From assembly GCA_041752455.1 (NCBI GenBank), contig JBGSWL010000106.1:1-46292 (forward strand): DNA of 46,292 nt. The letters are read 5' to 3'. The position numbers and the translations under genes are program-made. The DNA comes from JBGSWL01 sp041752455. GTDB taxonomy: Bacteria; Pseudomonadota; Alphaproteobacteria; Rhizobiales; Rhizobiaceae. The notes below the pieces were generated by a model. That model saw only the letters and a list, made by a program, of their open reading frames with translations, was not told the DNA's origin and searched no databases. This document shows, piece after piece, positions 25,834-33,893 of the stretch; the stretch's first letter is position 1, and every line of letters begins with the position of its first letter.

Positions 25834-25870
25834 TGCACCACCCTAAGTCGGCAAAACCGGGCATACAATG

Positions 25871-25888
25871 GGAATGATCCGTGATTCC
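25871..25888. promoter_or_regulatory. Candidate operator dyad in marR/deaminase intergenic region
   Basis: GGAAT at 25871-25875 and ATTCC at 25884-25888 form an inverted repeat with an 8-base spacer. It lies between the divergent marR and deaminase genes, 38 bases from the marR start. A TACAAT hexamer at 25864-25869 could be a -10 element. The arms are short, so this is only a candidate. Confidence 0.35.
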
Positions 25889-25941
25889 AATTGCCAGCCG
25901 AATGCCGCTATTGGAGAGTTCCACTGCAAAGAGACAACGAG

Positions 25942-27300
25942 ATGACAACGAACGCAAATAGTTCGCCGGCAATCTGGATACGTGACCCGCTGGCGACCTT
26001 TGTTGCCGATGATGTCGATGCCGGCGGCGGTATTGTCGTTCGCGGCGGGCAGATCGAGGCAGTATTGGGCCGTGGCGAGCGTCCTGCGGGTCCGGCAACG
26101 GTGTTTGATGCTTCACGCCATGTGGTTCTTCCCGGGTTGATCAACACGCATCACCATTTCTACCAGACGCTGACACGGGCCCATCCGGCAGCCATCAACA
26201 AGGAACTGTTTCCCTGGCTGAAGGCGCTGTACCCCCTGTGGTCGCGGCTGACACCGGAAGCGGTCGCCATCTCGACGCGCCTTGCCCTCGTCGAGTTGAT
26301 GATGTCCGGCGTCACCTGTTCGTCGGATCATCACTACGTGTATCCGCCCGGCAGCGAGGATGCGCTCGATATCCAGGCAGCTGAAGCGCAACGTCTCGGC
26401 ATGCGCATCGTTCTCAATCGCGGGTCGATGAACCTGTCTGAAAAGGATGGCGGCCTGCCGCCGGACAGCGTGGTGCAGGATGCCGACACGATTCTTGCCG
26501 ACTGCGAGCGGGTGATTGCCAAGTGGCATGACGCAAAGCCCGGCGCGATGACGCAAGTCGCGCTGGCGCCATGCTCGCCATTCTCCGTGACCAAGCAGTT
26601 GATGGCCGATACCGCCGTGCTGGCGGAGCGTTGCGGTTGCCGGCTTCATACCCATCTCGCCGAAACGTTCGATGAGAACGCGTTTTGCGAAGAAACTTTC
26701 GGCTGCCGTCCGCTTGATTATCTGGAGGAAGTCGGCTGGCTCACGGACCGGACCTGGCTCGCGCACGGCATCCATTTCAACGACGCCGAAATCGCAAGGC
26801 TTGGGCGGGCCGGCACAGGTGTTTGCCATTGCCCCACATCCAATGCGGTGCTCGCATCCGGCCATTGCCGGACGCGGGAACTGGAAGCGGCTGGTGTACC
26901 GGTCGGGCTTGGTGTCGACGGTTCGGCTTCGAACGATGCGTCCAACCTGATGGAAGGCGTGCGCCACGCGCTGATGGTGAGCCGGCTGACCTATGACGCG
27001 ACGGTGACCCATCGCGATGCGTTGCGCTGGGCGACGCAAGGGTCGGCGGCGTGTCTCGGGCGGCGCGACGTCGGCGCGATTGCACCGGGCATGCAGGCTG
27101 ATCTGGCGCTGTTCACGTTGGATGACCTGCGCTTTTCCGGAGCGCATGATCCGCTCGCCGCCCTTGTTCTTTGTGGTGCGCACCGGGCTGACCGGGTGAT
27201 GATTGCCGGGCGGTGGACGGTCGAGGACGGACAACCAGTCGGAATTGATCTGGCGGCGCTCAGGGCCCAGCATGGACAGATGGCCCTGCGCTTTGCCTGA
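25942..27300 (+). CDS. 8-oxoguanine deaminase-type amidohydrolase
   Basis: Zinc amidohydrolase (452 aa) of the TrzN/AtzB/guanine deaminase branch. Metal ligands are in LPGLINTHHHFYQTL (H70 and H72), HTHLAET near 236, HGIHF near 275 and the aspartate of VDGSASNDASN near 327. The overall sequence fits 8-oxoguanine deaminases of Pseudomonas and rhizobia, which turn 8-oxoguanine into urate plus ammonia; s-triazine hydrolases are close relatives. ATG 25942 is preceded by AGAG only, but the longer frame has no better start. Divergent from marR and followed by a LysR gene. Confidence 0.85.
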   Translation: MTTNANSSPAIWIRDPLATFVADDVDAGGGIVVRGGQIEAVLGRGERPAGPATVFDASRHVVLPGLINTHHHFYQTLTRAHPAAINKELFPWLKALYPLWSRLTPEAVAISTRLALVELMMSGVTCSSDHHYVYPPGSEDALDIQAAEAQRLGMRIVLNRGSMNLSEKDGGLPPDSVVQDADTILADCERVIAKWHDAKPGAMTQVALAPCSPFSVTKQLMADTAVLAERCGCRLHTHLAETFDENAFCEETFGCRPLDYLEEVGWLTDRTWLAHGIHFNDAEIARLGRAGTGVCHCPTSNAVLASGHCRTRELEAAGVPVGLGVDGSASNDASNLMEGVRHALMVSRLTYDATVTHRDALRWATQGSAACLGRRDVGAIAPGMQADLALFTLDDLRFSGAHDPLAALVLCGAHRADRVMIAGRWTVEDGQPVGIDLAALRAQHGQMALRFA

Positions 27301-27389
27301 CATCTCGCCGCGCCGTTCGCAAAGTCGTGTGTTGCGCTGCGTCCTCCGCTGCTTACATAGACGCCAAAGCAATCGAGGATGGACACTTC

Positions 27390-28289
27390 ATGGACACGCT
27401 GACCCGGATGCGCGCCTTCGTGGCCGTCGTTGACAACGAGGGCTTTTCGTCCGCCGCGCGCACACTTGGCCGTTCCAAGGCACTGCTCTCGAAATATGTG
27501 CGCGAACTGGAAGATGATCTCGGCGCACTGCTGCTCAACCGGACCACGCGCCAGTTCTCGATGACGGAAGCCGGTCACACCTACTACAAGCGCGCGGTTG
27601 ACCTGCTTCGCGAGTTTGACGACCTGCAGGACCAGATCCGCGAAACCCGCAGCGGCCTTTCCGGTTCGATCCGGATTTCGGCACCGCGCACGCTGGCCGA
27701 TGTGGCCATCGGCCAATCGCTGGTGGATTTTGCGCTTGCCAATCCGGATATCCGCCTCGACATCGAGCTGGATGACCGTTTCGTCGATCTGGTCGAAGAA
27801 GGCTTCGACATGGCGATCCGCATCACCAAACTGGAGGACAGCGGATTGATCGCGCGGCGGATCGCCCCGTTTCGGCTGGTGTTGTGCGCGACACCGGAGA
27901 TGATCGACCGGCATGGCATGCCGCAAGTGCCTGCCGACCTTTCCCGGCTCCCCTTCGTGGTCGATACCAATTCGCGCCGGCGCAACACGTTGGTGCTTGA
28001 AACCGCCGACGGAACCGTGCCGATCACCATCGACGGCCGGATGTCGGTCAACAGCCCGCTGGCTGCGCGGCGCGCGGCCCTTGGCGGCCTCGGATTTGTG
28101 GTCTCGCCCGATTTCATCGTCGCCGATGATCTCGCTGCTGGGCGCCTGGTCGAGGTGCTACCGGGAACGCTGGGCACTGACGCGGGAATTTATGCGGTCT
28201 ACCCGCACCGGCGCTACCTGCCGGCCAAGGTCCGGGCGCTGGTCGATTTCATGGCCGAATGGTTCAAGACCCGTTCGCTCGGTCTTTGA
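27390..28289 (+). CDS. LysR-family transcriptional regulator
   Basis: A 299-aa regulator. The N-terminal winged helix reads MRAFVAVVDNEGFSSAARTL with recognition helix SKALLSKYVRELEDDLG, and the effector domain starts near residue 90 (SGSIRISAPRTLADVAIGQS). It belongs to the broad group near AaeR/DmlR. ATG 27390 has GAGGATGG upstream at 27375-27382. It follows the deaminase gene by 89 bases on the same strand, so its target is not obvious; LysR genes usually regulate a divergent neighbour, and none is present here. Confidence 0.93.
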   Translation: MDTLTRMRAFVAVVDNEGFSSAARTLGRSKALLSKYVRELEDDLGALLLNRTTRQFSMTEAGHTYYKRAVDLLREFDDLQDQIRETRSGLSGSIRISAPRTLADVAIGQSLVDFALANPDIRLDIELDDRFVDLVEEGFDMAIRITKLEDSGLIARRIAPFRLVLCATPEMIDRHGMPQVPADLSRLPFVVDTNSRRRNTLVLETADGTVPITIDGRMSVNSPLAARRAALGGLGFVVSPDFIVADDLAAGRLVEVLPGTLGTDAGIYAVYPHRRYLPAKVRALVDFMAEWFKTRSLGL

Positions 28290-28300
28290 GCCGCGTGCTT

Positions 28301-28356
28301 GTGCCACATTTCGGCCCGGTTGCCGTGACGCTTGTGGTCTGACAAATGTGAGGCAC
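28301..28356. repeat. Imperfect inverted repeat before the DUF1007-NicO operon
   Basis: GTGCCACATTT at 28301-28311 pairs with AAATGTGAGGCAC at 28344-28356, apart from two extra bases in the right arm. The 32-base loop separates the LysR stop from the metal-exporter operon. There is no T run, so it is either a weak terminator or a regulatory dyad for the operon downstream. Confidence 0.5.
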
Positions 28357-28370
28357 CCGCAAGGAATCGC

Positions 28371-29024
28371 ATGACCATGCCAAAACGCTCCCTGCTGCTG
28401 CTTGCCGCTGGCCTGATTGCCCTGCCGGCGGCGCCTGCGCTTGCCCATCCGCACGTTTTTGCCGAAGCGCGCCTCGAAGTGACGTCAACCGGTGAGGGGC
28501 TTGTCGACCAGTTGCGCCATGTCTGGCGGTTCGACGAGTTGTTTTCGTCCACGGTGCTGCTTGAGTTCGACAAGGATGCCAGCGGATCGCTTGATATTCC
28601 CGAACTGGAGCAGGTTGCCGGTGTGATCACCGGCTCGATCGCTGAGTTCGGCTATTTCCAGTCGATCACGGTCGGGGCGCGGGAAGTGACGGTCGGCAAG
28701 GTCGATGACCTTCGCGTCGACATGGTCGACGGCCAGATGATCGTGCTCTTTACCAGCCGCCCTGCGGAGGCAGTCGCCCTCAAGGACGGGCCGCATTTTG
28801 CCGTCTATGATCCGACGTTCTATACGGCGATCGAATTCATGTCGGAGGCGGAGATGGTGCTGATCGATGCGCCAGCCAACTGCGCCGGCGCGATGGTTGT
28901 TCCCGATGCTGACGAGGCAATCGCCGCCAATCAGGACAGCCTGACCGAAGCGTTTTTCAACGAGCCCGAAGGCAACGACCTCAGCCGGATTTTCGCGACC
29001 CGTTTGGAAGTGACATGCAAGTAG
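28371..29024 (+). CDS. DUF1007-family periplasmic protein of a metal export pair
   Basis: A 217-aa exported protein (signal peptide about 1-26, ending APALAHPH). The mature N-terminus begins HPHVFAEARLEV, and the histidine pair may bind metal, as in other DUF1007 proteins. An EF-hand-like loop DKDASGSLD near residue 66 is also a family feature. DUF1007 genes usually sit directly before NicO/RcnA-type transporters, as here, where the two frames overlap by 10 bases. A periplasmic accessory role in nickel/cobalt (or zinc) handling is inferred. ATG 28371 has CAAGGAA upstream. Confidence 0.85.
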   Translation: MTMPKRSLLLLAAGLIALPAAPALAHPHVFAEARLEVTSTGEGLVDQLRHVWRFDELFSSTVLLEFDKDASGSLDIPELEQVAGVITGSIAEFGYFQSITVGAREVTVGKVDDLRVDMVDGQMIVLFTSRPAEAVALKDGPHFAVYDPTFYTAIEFMSEAEMVLIDAPANCAGAMVVPDADEAIAANQDSLTEAFFNEPEGNDLSRIFATRLEVTCK

Positions 29025-30061
29025 CCAATCTTCGCAGCATCGCTGTTGTTTGCGCCGCTTTCTTGATCGCGGGGGCAGGTGCCGCACTTGCGCAATCCTC
29101 GCTCGGCATCGGTGTTGCCGAACAATCAATGCAGCCGGACACGGGTCCGTTCGCCTGGCTGTTCAACACCATTGCCGACACCCAGCGCGAATTCTACCGG
29201 TCGATGACCGTGGCTCTCAAGGAGATGCGCGACAATCCGGCGGCAGTGTTGACGCTGGCGGGCCTGTCGTTCCTCTACGGCGTTCTGCATGCGGCTGGTC
29301 CCGGTCATGGCAAGGTGGTGATTTCGTCCTACCTCCTTGCCAACCGCTCCACGCTGAAGCGCGGCATCGCCTTGTCCTTTGCCTCATCCTTCGTGCAGGC
29401 GCTGTCGGCGCTGGTGGTTGTCGGTCTCGGCTTTCTGGTGCTGCGGCAGCTCTCGATCTCGATGACGCAGACGACGCAAGCCTTCGAGATCGGCTCCTAT
29501 GCGCTTGTTGCTGCGCTCGGTGCCTTCATGCTTGTGCGCAAGTTGAGTTCGATGCGCCGACGCAAGCCGGTTTCCCTGGGCGCTGCGGTTGCAACAGGCC
29601 ATCACGATCACGTTCACCACGATCATCATCATGATCATGCGCACCATCACGATCACAAGCACCACAGCCATGCCGAGGGCGAGGTCTGCTCGACCTGCGG
29701 CCATGCGCATATGCCCGGTCCGGCACAGGTGGAGAGCGTCGGCAATTGGCGTGATGCGCTGGCGGTGATCTTTGCGGTCGGGCTACGCCCTTGTTCTGGC
29801 GCGCTGATCGTCCTGACCTTTGCCTTCATCAACCAGCTCTGGCTTGCCGGTATCCTTTCGGTGCTGACCATGGCGCTTGGTACGGCGATCACGGTCTCGG
29901 CGCTGGCGTCACTGGCGGTGGGCGCGCGCAACGTGGCGCTGCGCTATGCGGGCGCATCAAACTATGCGCAGCCGGTTGCCAACGGAATGGAAGTCGCCGG
30001 CGCTTTGTTCATCTTGGTGGTCGGCCTTTTGCTGCTCGGCGGATCGCTGACCGGGCTGTAA
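29015..30061 (+). CDS. NicO/RcnA-type nickel/cobalt transporter with His-rich loop
   Basis: A 348-aa inner-membrane protein with about six or seven hydrophobic segments. The NicO motif HAAGPGHGKVVISSYLLA is near residue 92, and a second family motif GLRPCSGALIVL is near 255. Between them a cytoplasmic or periplasmic loop holds 16 histidines in 24 residues (196-219), followed by CSTCGHAH. Such loops bind Ni, Co or Zn. RcnA-like proteins export nickel and cobalt; others import. ATG 29015 overlaps the DUF1007 gene by 10 bases. No RcnR-type regulator gene is adjacent. Confidence 0.88.
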   Translation: MQVANLRSIAVVCAAFLIAGAGAALAQSSLGIGVAEQSMQPDTGPFAWLFNTIADTQREFYRSMTVALKEMRDNPAAVLTLAGLSFLYGVLHAAGPGHGKVVISSYLLANRSTLKRGIALSFASSFVQALSALVVVGLGFLVLRQLSISMTQTTQAFEIGSYALVAALGAFMLVRKLSSMRRRKPVSLGAAVATGHHDHVHHDHHHDHAHHHDHKHHSHAEGEVCSTCGHAHMPGPAQVESVGNWRDALAVIFAVGLRPCSGALIVLTFAFINQLWLAGILSVLTMALGTAITVSALASLAVGARNVALRYAGASNYAQPVANGMEVAGALFILVVGLLLLGGSLTGL

Positions 30062-30064
30062 GGC

Positions 30065-30298
30065 CTATTTGCCGCGCCGGTTGCGGCCGCGCAGCCAGAA
30101 ACCGATGAACGGCAGTACCAGCACGCCGGCAATCGCGAGTCCGGCACCGAGCGGGCTTTCCCCGCCGATGGCCAGCATGATCAACGGCAGAAAATAGACA
30201 AGCAAACCGAAGCCGACGAAGATCACGCCCGCTCCGATCAGTGTCGCGGTGTCGTATTCGGCGGCCGGCTTCTTGTTTTCGGGGTCAGTCGGGGTCAC
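30065..30298 (-). CDS. Small two-helix membrane protein, unknown function
   Basis: A 77-aa protein with two predicted membrane helices (about 20-42 and 50-68) and a basic C-terminus (LRGRNRRGK), so both ends are probably cytoplasmic. It starts with GTG 30298 overlapping the SDR gene stop (GTGA), which supports it as a real translated gene, coupled to the SDR. I do not recognise the family. Confidence 0.75.
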   Translation of the reverse strand: MTPTDPENKKPAAEYDTATLIGAGVIFVGFGLLVYFLPLIMLAIGGESPLGAGLAIAGVLVLPFIGFWLRGRNRRGK

Positions 30299-31059
30299 AG
30301 CGTCCAGCCTCCGTCGATCGGCATGGCAGTTCCGGTCACGAACGCCGCCTCGTCACTCGCCAGATAGAGCGCAAGGCTGGCAATTTCATCGGCCTTGCCG
30401 ACCCGGCCCATCGGCTGGCGCGACACGAACAGGTCCATCGCCTTGTCGTACCCGCCAACTTCGTGGCCGAGCGCCTCGACGCGGGCTTCCCATGATGGAG
30501 ATTGGACGGTGCCGGGGCAGATCGCATTGCAGCGGATGCCCTTGCGGACAAAGTCCGCGGCGACGGCTTTTGTCAGGCCGATCACCGCTGCCTTGGTCGC
30601 GCCATAGGCATAGCGGTTCGGCGCGCCTTTCAGCGAGGAGGCGCCAGACGACATGTTGATGATGGAACCGCTGGTGCCGTTCGCTTCGGCGCGCTCAAGC
30701 ATGGCGGGCAGGAAAGCGCGCAGCATCCGGTGCATGCTCTTGACGTTGAGGTCGAAGGAAAAGTCCCAGTCGGCCTCGGAACATTCCAGCATGGTACCAT
30801 GATGGACGAACCCGGCCACATTGACGAGGATATCGACGGCGCCGACCGATGCCGCATAGGCATCGACCGCAGCCGTGTCGGTGACGTCGAGAGCGCGCGC
30901 GTCGGCAAATGCCGGATTGTCGAGCTTGTGTGCATCGAGATCGGAGGCAAAGACCATTGCGCCTTCAGCGGCAAACCGGTCGGCAATCGCCCGGCCGATC
31001 CCTTGCCCGGCAGCGGTGACGACAGCGATTTTTCCGGCAAGGCGTCCGGTCTGTGTCAT
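30295..31059 (-). CDS. Short-chain dehydrogenase/reductase
   Basis: A 254-aa classical SDR. It has the cofactor loop AVVTAAGQGIGRAIADRF, NVAG at about residue 82, the active-site serine in IINMSSGASS, YAYGATK with the catalytic Tyr and Lys, and NAICPGTVQSPS near 182. The cofactor loop followed by SDLDAHKL suggests NAD preference. It resembles 2-keto-3-deoxy-L-fuconate dehydrogenase and type 2 3-hydroxybutyrate dehydrogenase; the substrate stays open. ATG 31059 overlaps the GNAT stop (ATGA), so the GNAT, SDR and small membrane protein genes form one coupled operon. Confidence 0.92.
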   Translation of the reverse strand: MTQTGRLAGKIAVVTAAGQGIGRAIADRFAAEGAMVFASDLDAHKLDNPAFADARALDVTDTAAVDAYAASVGAVDILVNVAGFVHHGTMLECSEADWDFSFDLNVKSMHRMLRAFLPAMLERAEANGTSGSIINMSSGASSLKGAPNRYAYGATKAAVIGLTKAVAADFVRKGIRCNAICPGTVQSPSWEARVEALGHEVGGYDKAMDLFVSRQPMGRVGKADEIASLALYLASDEAAFVTGTAMPIDGGWTL

Positions 31060-31745
31060 GGCAATTGTCCCCTGATGGCTTCCAGTGTCTGCATTTGCCG
31101 GCCGTCGGCGCCGAAATTGTCGGGCGCGAGCCAGGCTTCGAAAGCCGCTTTGGCACGCGGCCACTCCCGGTCAAGCATCGCATACCATGCCGTATCGCGG
31201 TTGCCATAGGGCTTGACCTGATGCTGGCGGAAGACGCCTTCAAAGGTGAAGCCGAAGCGGCGCGCTGCGCGGTGCGAGGCTTCGTTCGGATTGTTCAGCT
31301 TCCACTCGTAGCGCCGATAACCGAGATCATCGAAGATGTGACGCGCCATCAGGTAGTGGGCTTCGGTGGCCGCCGGTGTGCGCGCGAGCGCGGCGCCGTG
31401 GGCAACGCAGCCGACCTCGACCACGCCGTTGACCGTATCGATGCGCATGTAGCTCGCCATGCCGAGGGGTTGGCGGGTCTCGGGGTGACAGAAGACGCAG
31501 GTGACGAACTCGCCGCGCTGCGTGAAGCCGTCGAGCATGGCCGTGAAATCTTCGGCCGACGCCATGTGCGGCCAGCCGTAATGGTAGAGCAGAGCGTTGG
31601 TTTCCAAGGCTCCGAACGCCTCCCAGAGGGCGGCGCCATGGCGGGAAGGCTCCCAGGGTTCAATCGCCACATGGCGGCCAACCATCTGCGCATTGCTTGG
31701 CCTGGGCCGCGGGGTCCAGTTTGAAAGATCGATCACGCTTGGCAT
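31056..31745 (-). CDS. GNAT-family N-acetyltransferase (RimJ/RimL type)
   Basis: A 229-aa acetyltransferase. It has the RimJ/RimL-like layout: RHVAIEPWEPSRHGAALW near the N-terminus, GMASYMRIDTVNGVVEVGCV in the core strands, and EWKLNNPNEASHRAARRFGF in the acetyl-CoA binding region. The acceptor, possibly a protein N-terminus, an amine or an antibiotic, is unknown. ATG 31745 lies 52 bases from the divergent aminotransferase start, so the two share a promoter region. First gene of a three-gene coupled operon. Confidence 0.88.
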   Translation of the reverse strand: MPSVIDLSNWTPRPRPSNAQMVGRHVAIEPWEPSRHGAALWEAFGALETNALLYHYGWPHMASAEDFTAMLDGFTQRGEFVTCVFCHPETRQPLGMASYMRIDTVNGVVEVGCVAHGAALARTPAATEAHYLMARHIFDDLGYRRYEWKLNNPNEASHRAARRFGFTFEGVFRQHQVKPYGNRDTAWYAMLDREWPRAKAAFEAWLAPDNFGADGRQMQTLEAIRGQLP

Positions 31746-31796
31746 TCCTTGACAGCGGCGTTGCAAGCCGCAGAACTGGGCACCGGAGGGCCTTCC

Positions 31797-32969
31797 ATGC
31801 TTGATACAGTCGCATTCTTCAATCGCATCGGCGAGGAAAACGCCTTTGCCGTTCTGGCGCGCGCCACGGCGCTGTCCGCGCAGGGGCGCGACATCATCAA
31901 TCTGGGGATCGGCCAGCCGGATTTTCCGACGCCGCCGCACATCGTCGAGGCCGCCATCAAGGCGTTGCGGGACGGCCAGCACGGCTACACACCGGCTAAT
32001 GGCATCCTTGCCTTGCGCGAGGCGGTGGTGCGGCGGATCGCATCGACGACCGGCGCAACCGTGTCGCCGGACAACATCGTCATCACGCCGGGCGGCAAAC
32101 CGGCGATGTTTGCGGCGATCCTGATGTTTGGTGAACCGGGCGCCGACATCCTCTATCCCGATCCGGGATTTCCGATCTACCGCTCGATGATCGAGGCAAC
32201 GGGCGCCAACGCAGTTGCCGTGCCGATGCGGCAGGACAACGGCTTTGCCTTCAGCGCCAAGGAACTGCTGTCACTGGTCACCGCCGACACCCGGCTGATC
32301 ATCCTCAACTCGCCAGCCAATCCGACCGGCGGCGTCACCCCGCCTGCGGAGATCGATGCGCTGGTCGCAGGGCTCGGCTCGCGCCCGGACATCGCGATCC
32401 TGTCGGATGAGATCTATGATGTGATGACTTACGACGGCGCCGAGCACCGTTCACTGCTGGCCTACCCGGAAATCCGTGACCGGCTGATCGTGCTGAACGG
32501 CTGGTCGAAGACCTGGGCCATGACCGGTTGGCGGCTCGGCTGGTCGGTCTGGCCCGACGCGCTGGTCGGCAAGATGATCAAGCTTGCGGTCAACTCCTGG
32601 TCTTGCGTCAACGCTCCGGCGCAACATGCCGGGATTGCCGCAATCGACGGGCCGCAGGATGCCGTCCGCGAGATGATGACGGCCTTCGACGAGCGGCGGC
32701 GTTTCGTGGTTGACGCGCTCAACCGGCTGCCCGGGGTTTCCTGCGTCATGCCCAAGGGCGCGTTCTACGCTTTTCCTGATGTTTCAGGGACAGGATGGAA
32801 GTCAAAGGCGCTGGCATCGGCGCTTCTGGACGAAGCCGGTGTCGCCTCTCTTGGCGGCCCGGACTTCGGTGTGCATGGCGAAGGTTTTCTTCGCATCTCC
32901 TATGCCAACAGCCTTTCCAACATCGAACAGGCGCTGGAGAGGATGGGGAACTTCCTCGAACACCATTAG
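31797..32969 (+). CDS. Class I/II pyridoxal-phosphate aminotransferase
   Basis: A 390-aa fold-type I aminotransferase similar to aspartate aminotransferases of the Igamma group. Motifs include NLGIGQPDFPTPPHI near residue 35, SPANPTGGV near 176, and the PLP lysine K238 in NGWSKTWAMTGWRLGW. The substrate-contacting arginine is in GEGFLRISYANS. ATG 31797 has GGAGGG at 31784-31789. Which amino acid it uses cannot be decided; aspartate, aromatic or alanine-type activity is possible. Divergent from the GNAT gene. Confidence 0.92.
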   Translation: MLDTVAFFNRIGEENAFAVLARATALSAQGRDIINLGIGQPDFPTPPHIVEAAIKALRDGQHGYTPANGILALREAVVRRIASTTGATVSPDNIVITPGGKPAMFAAILMFGEPGADILYPDPGFPIYRSMIEATGANAVAVPMRQDNGFAFSAKELLSLVTADTRLIILNSPANPTGGVTPPAEIDALVAGLGSRPDIAILSDEIYDVMTYDGAEHRSLLAYPEIRDRLIVLNGWSKTWAMTGWRLGWSVWPDALVGKMIKLAVNSWSCVNAPAQHAGIAAIDGPQDAVREMMTAFDERRRFVVDALNRLPGVSCVMPKGAFYAFPDVSGTGWKSKALASALLDEAGVASLGGPDFGVHGEGFLRISYANSLSNIEQALERMGNFLEHH

Positions 32970-32985
32970 CCTGTGCGGCCGATTG

Positions 32986-33005
32986 CGGCGCACGAATGTG
33001 CGCCG
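32986..33005. terminator. Perfect hairpin behind the aminotransferase gene
   Basis: CGGCGCAC and GTGCGCCG form an 8-bp perfect stem with loop GAAT, 16 bases after the stop. It lacks an immediate T run (TTTTT occurs 12 bases later), so it is a weak or Rho-assisted terminator, or an mRNA-stabilising hairpin. Confidence 0.5.
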
Positions 33006-33043
33006 TCCAAAGACATTTTTGAGGACCGAACCAGCCGATCAGA

Positions 33044-33736
33044 TCAGGCGGTCACGCCGCTGATCGTCGCTTCGATATGGTCGACCAACGCATCGGCAAG
33101 GCCGAGCCGGCCAGCCAGCATGTCGAGATAGCCGCGTTCCGCGCGGGTCTTGGGATCGATGGCAAGGCGCGAAGCGGTGTAGAGTTCGATCCGCTCGGCT
33201 TCGGTGGTCGCCATTTTGACAAGCGCATCGACATCAACCGGACGCGCCAGTTCGGCGCGGATGAAGGATTGCGCATCGTCGTCGAGGCCGGCCATGGTCA
33301 GTTTCTCACCGATACGGGCCCGTTCTTCATCGTCGATGTGACCGTCGGCGCGGGCGGCTGCAATCATCGCGCGCACCAGCGCCAGCTGAAACTCGCCACC
33401 TTCCGCCTTGGCTTCGATGTCGAAACCGGAATCAGCCGGTGGCGGCAGGATGTCCTGCATTTCGGTTGAAACCTCAGCGGGAGCCTTGCCTTGCTGGTAG
33501 TTCTGGTAGGCATTCCAGGCGAGACCGCCGACAGCTGCGGCTGCGCCCAGCTGCAGGGCCGAGCCGGTCAGGGAACGACCGATGCCGGTGCCGAGCAGGA
33601 CAGCGGCGATGGCGCCGGTCGCAAGCGGGTTCTGCCGCGCCATGTCGCCAACCTGACCTGCCTTCTCGCGCACGGTGCCGCCGCCGGGCACCTGTGTTCC
33701 AAGGAGATCATTGAGAAGCTTTTTCGGGTCGAGCAT
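33044..33736 (-). CDS. DUF533 / TerB-like membrane-associated protein
   Basis: A 230-aa protein like YebE. The N-terminus (MLDPKKLLNDLLGTQVPGG) is followed by a glycine-rich hydrophobic segment (about 40-75) and then an all-helical TerB-like domain from about 115 (ALVRAMIAAARADGHIDDEE), with the acidic DGHIDDEE stretch that TerB folds use to bind cations. Its role is unknown; relatives respond to envelope stress. ATG 33736 is preceded by GGAGGA at 33744-33749 read on the minus strand. Confidence 0.85.
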   Translation of the reverse strand: MLDPKKLLNDLLGTQVPGGGTVREKAGQVGDMARQNPLATGAIAAVLLGTGIGRSLTGSALQLGAAAAVGGLAWNAYQNYQQGKAPAEVSTEMQDILPPPADSGFDIEAKAEGGEFQLALVRAMIAAARADGHIDDEERARIGEKLTMAGLDDDAQSFIRAELARPVDVDALVKMATTEAERIELYTASRLAIDPKTRAERGYLDMLAGRLGLADALVDHIEATISGVTA

Positions 33737-33761
33737 GGCCGTGTCCTCCGTGTTGCAACGT

Positions 33762-33776
33762 CGCCCCTTCGGGGCG
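33762..33776 (-). promoter_or_regulatory. Hairpin in the DUF533 gene leader
   Basis: CGCCCC and GGGGCG form a 6-bp stem around TTC, 26 bases before the start codon. There is no T run. It could shield or expose the ribosome-binding site, or be an end of transcription from dctM. Confidence 0.35.
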
Positions 33777-33828
33777 TCACGCAGTTGGGTATCGGGCCGG
33801 TTGATTGCAACGTCATGACGTTGGTCTT

Positions 33829-33863
33829 GAAAGTGCAAAGAGCGGACGCAGGGCGCCCGCTCT
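33829..33863 (-). terminator. Probable terminator of dctQ-dctM
   Basis: On the minus strand AGAGCGG (from 33863) pairs with CCGCTCT (ending 33839), and the tail reads TTTGCACTTT. The stem is 7 bp and the T run is interrupted, so it is moderately strong. It starts 31 bases after the dctM stop. Confidence 0.5.
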
Positions 33864-33893
33864 CTCAACGATCGCAACTGCAGAATCAACCGG

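Noticed and set aside
10674..28341. A 14-base word, ACGCTTGTGGTCTG, found at 10674-10687 and again at 28328-28341
   Set aside because: A few shared 14-mers are expected by chance in a window of this size, and the neighbouring bases do not align well; not enough to call a repeat family.
29600..29680. CAT/CAC-rich run resembling a microsatellite
   Set aside because: It is the coding sequence of the histidine-rich loop of the NicO protein, in frame and with mixed codons.
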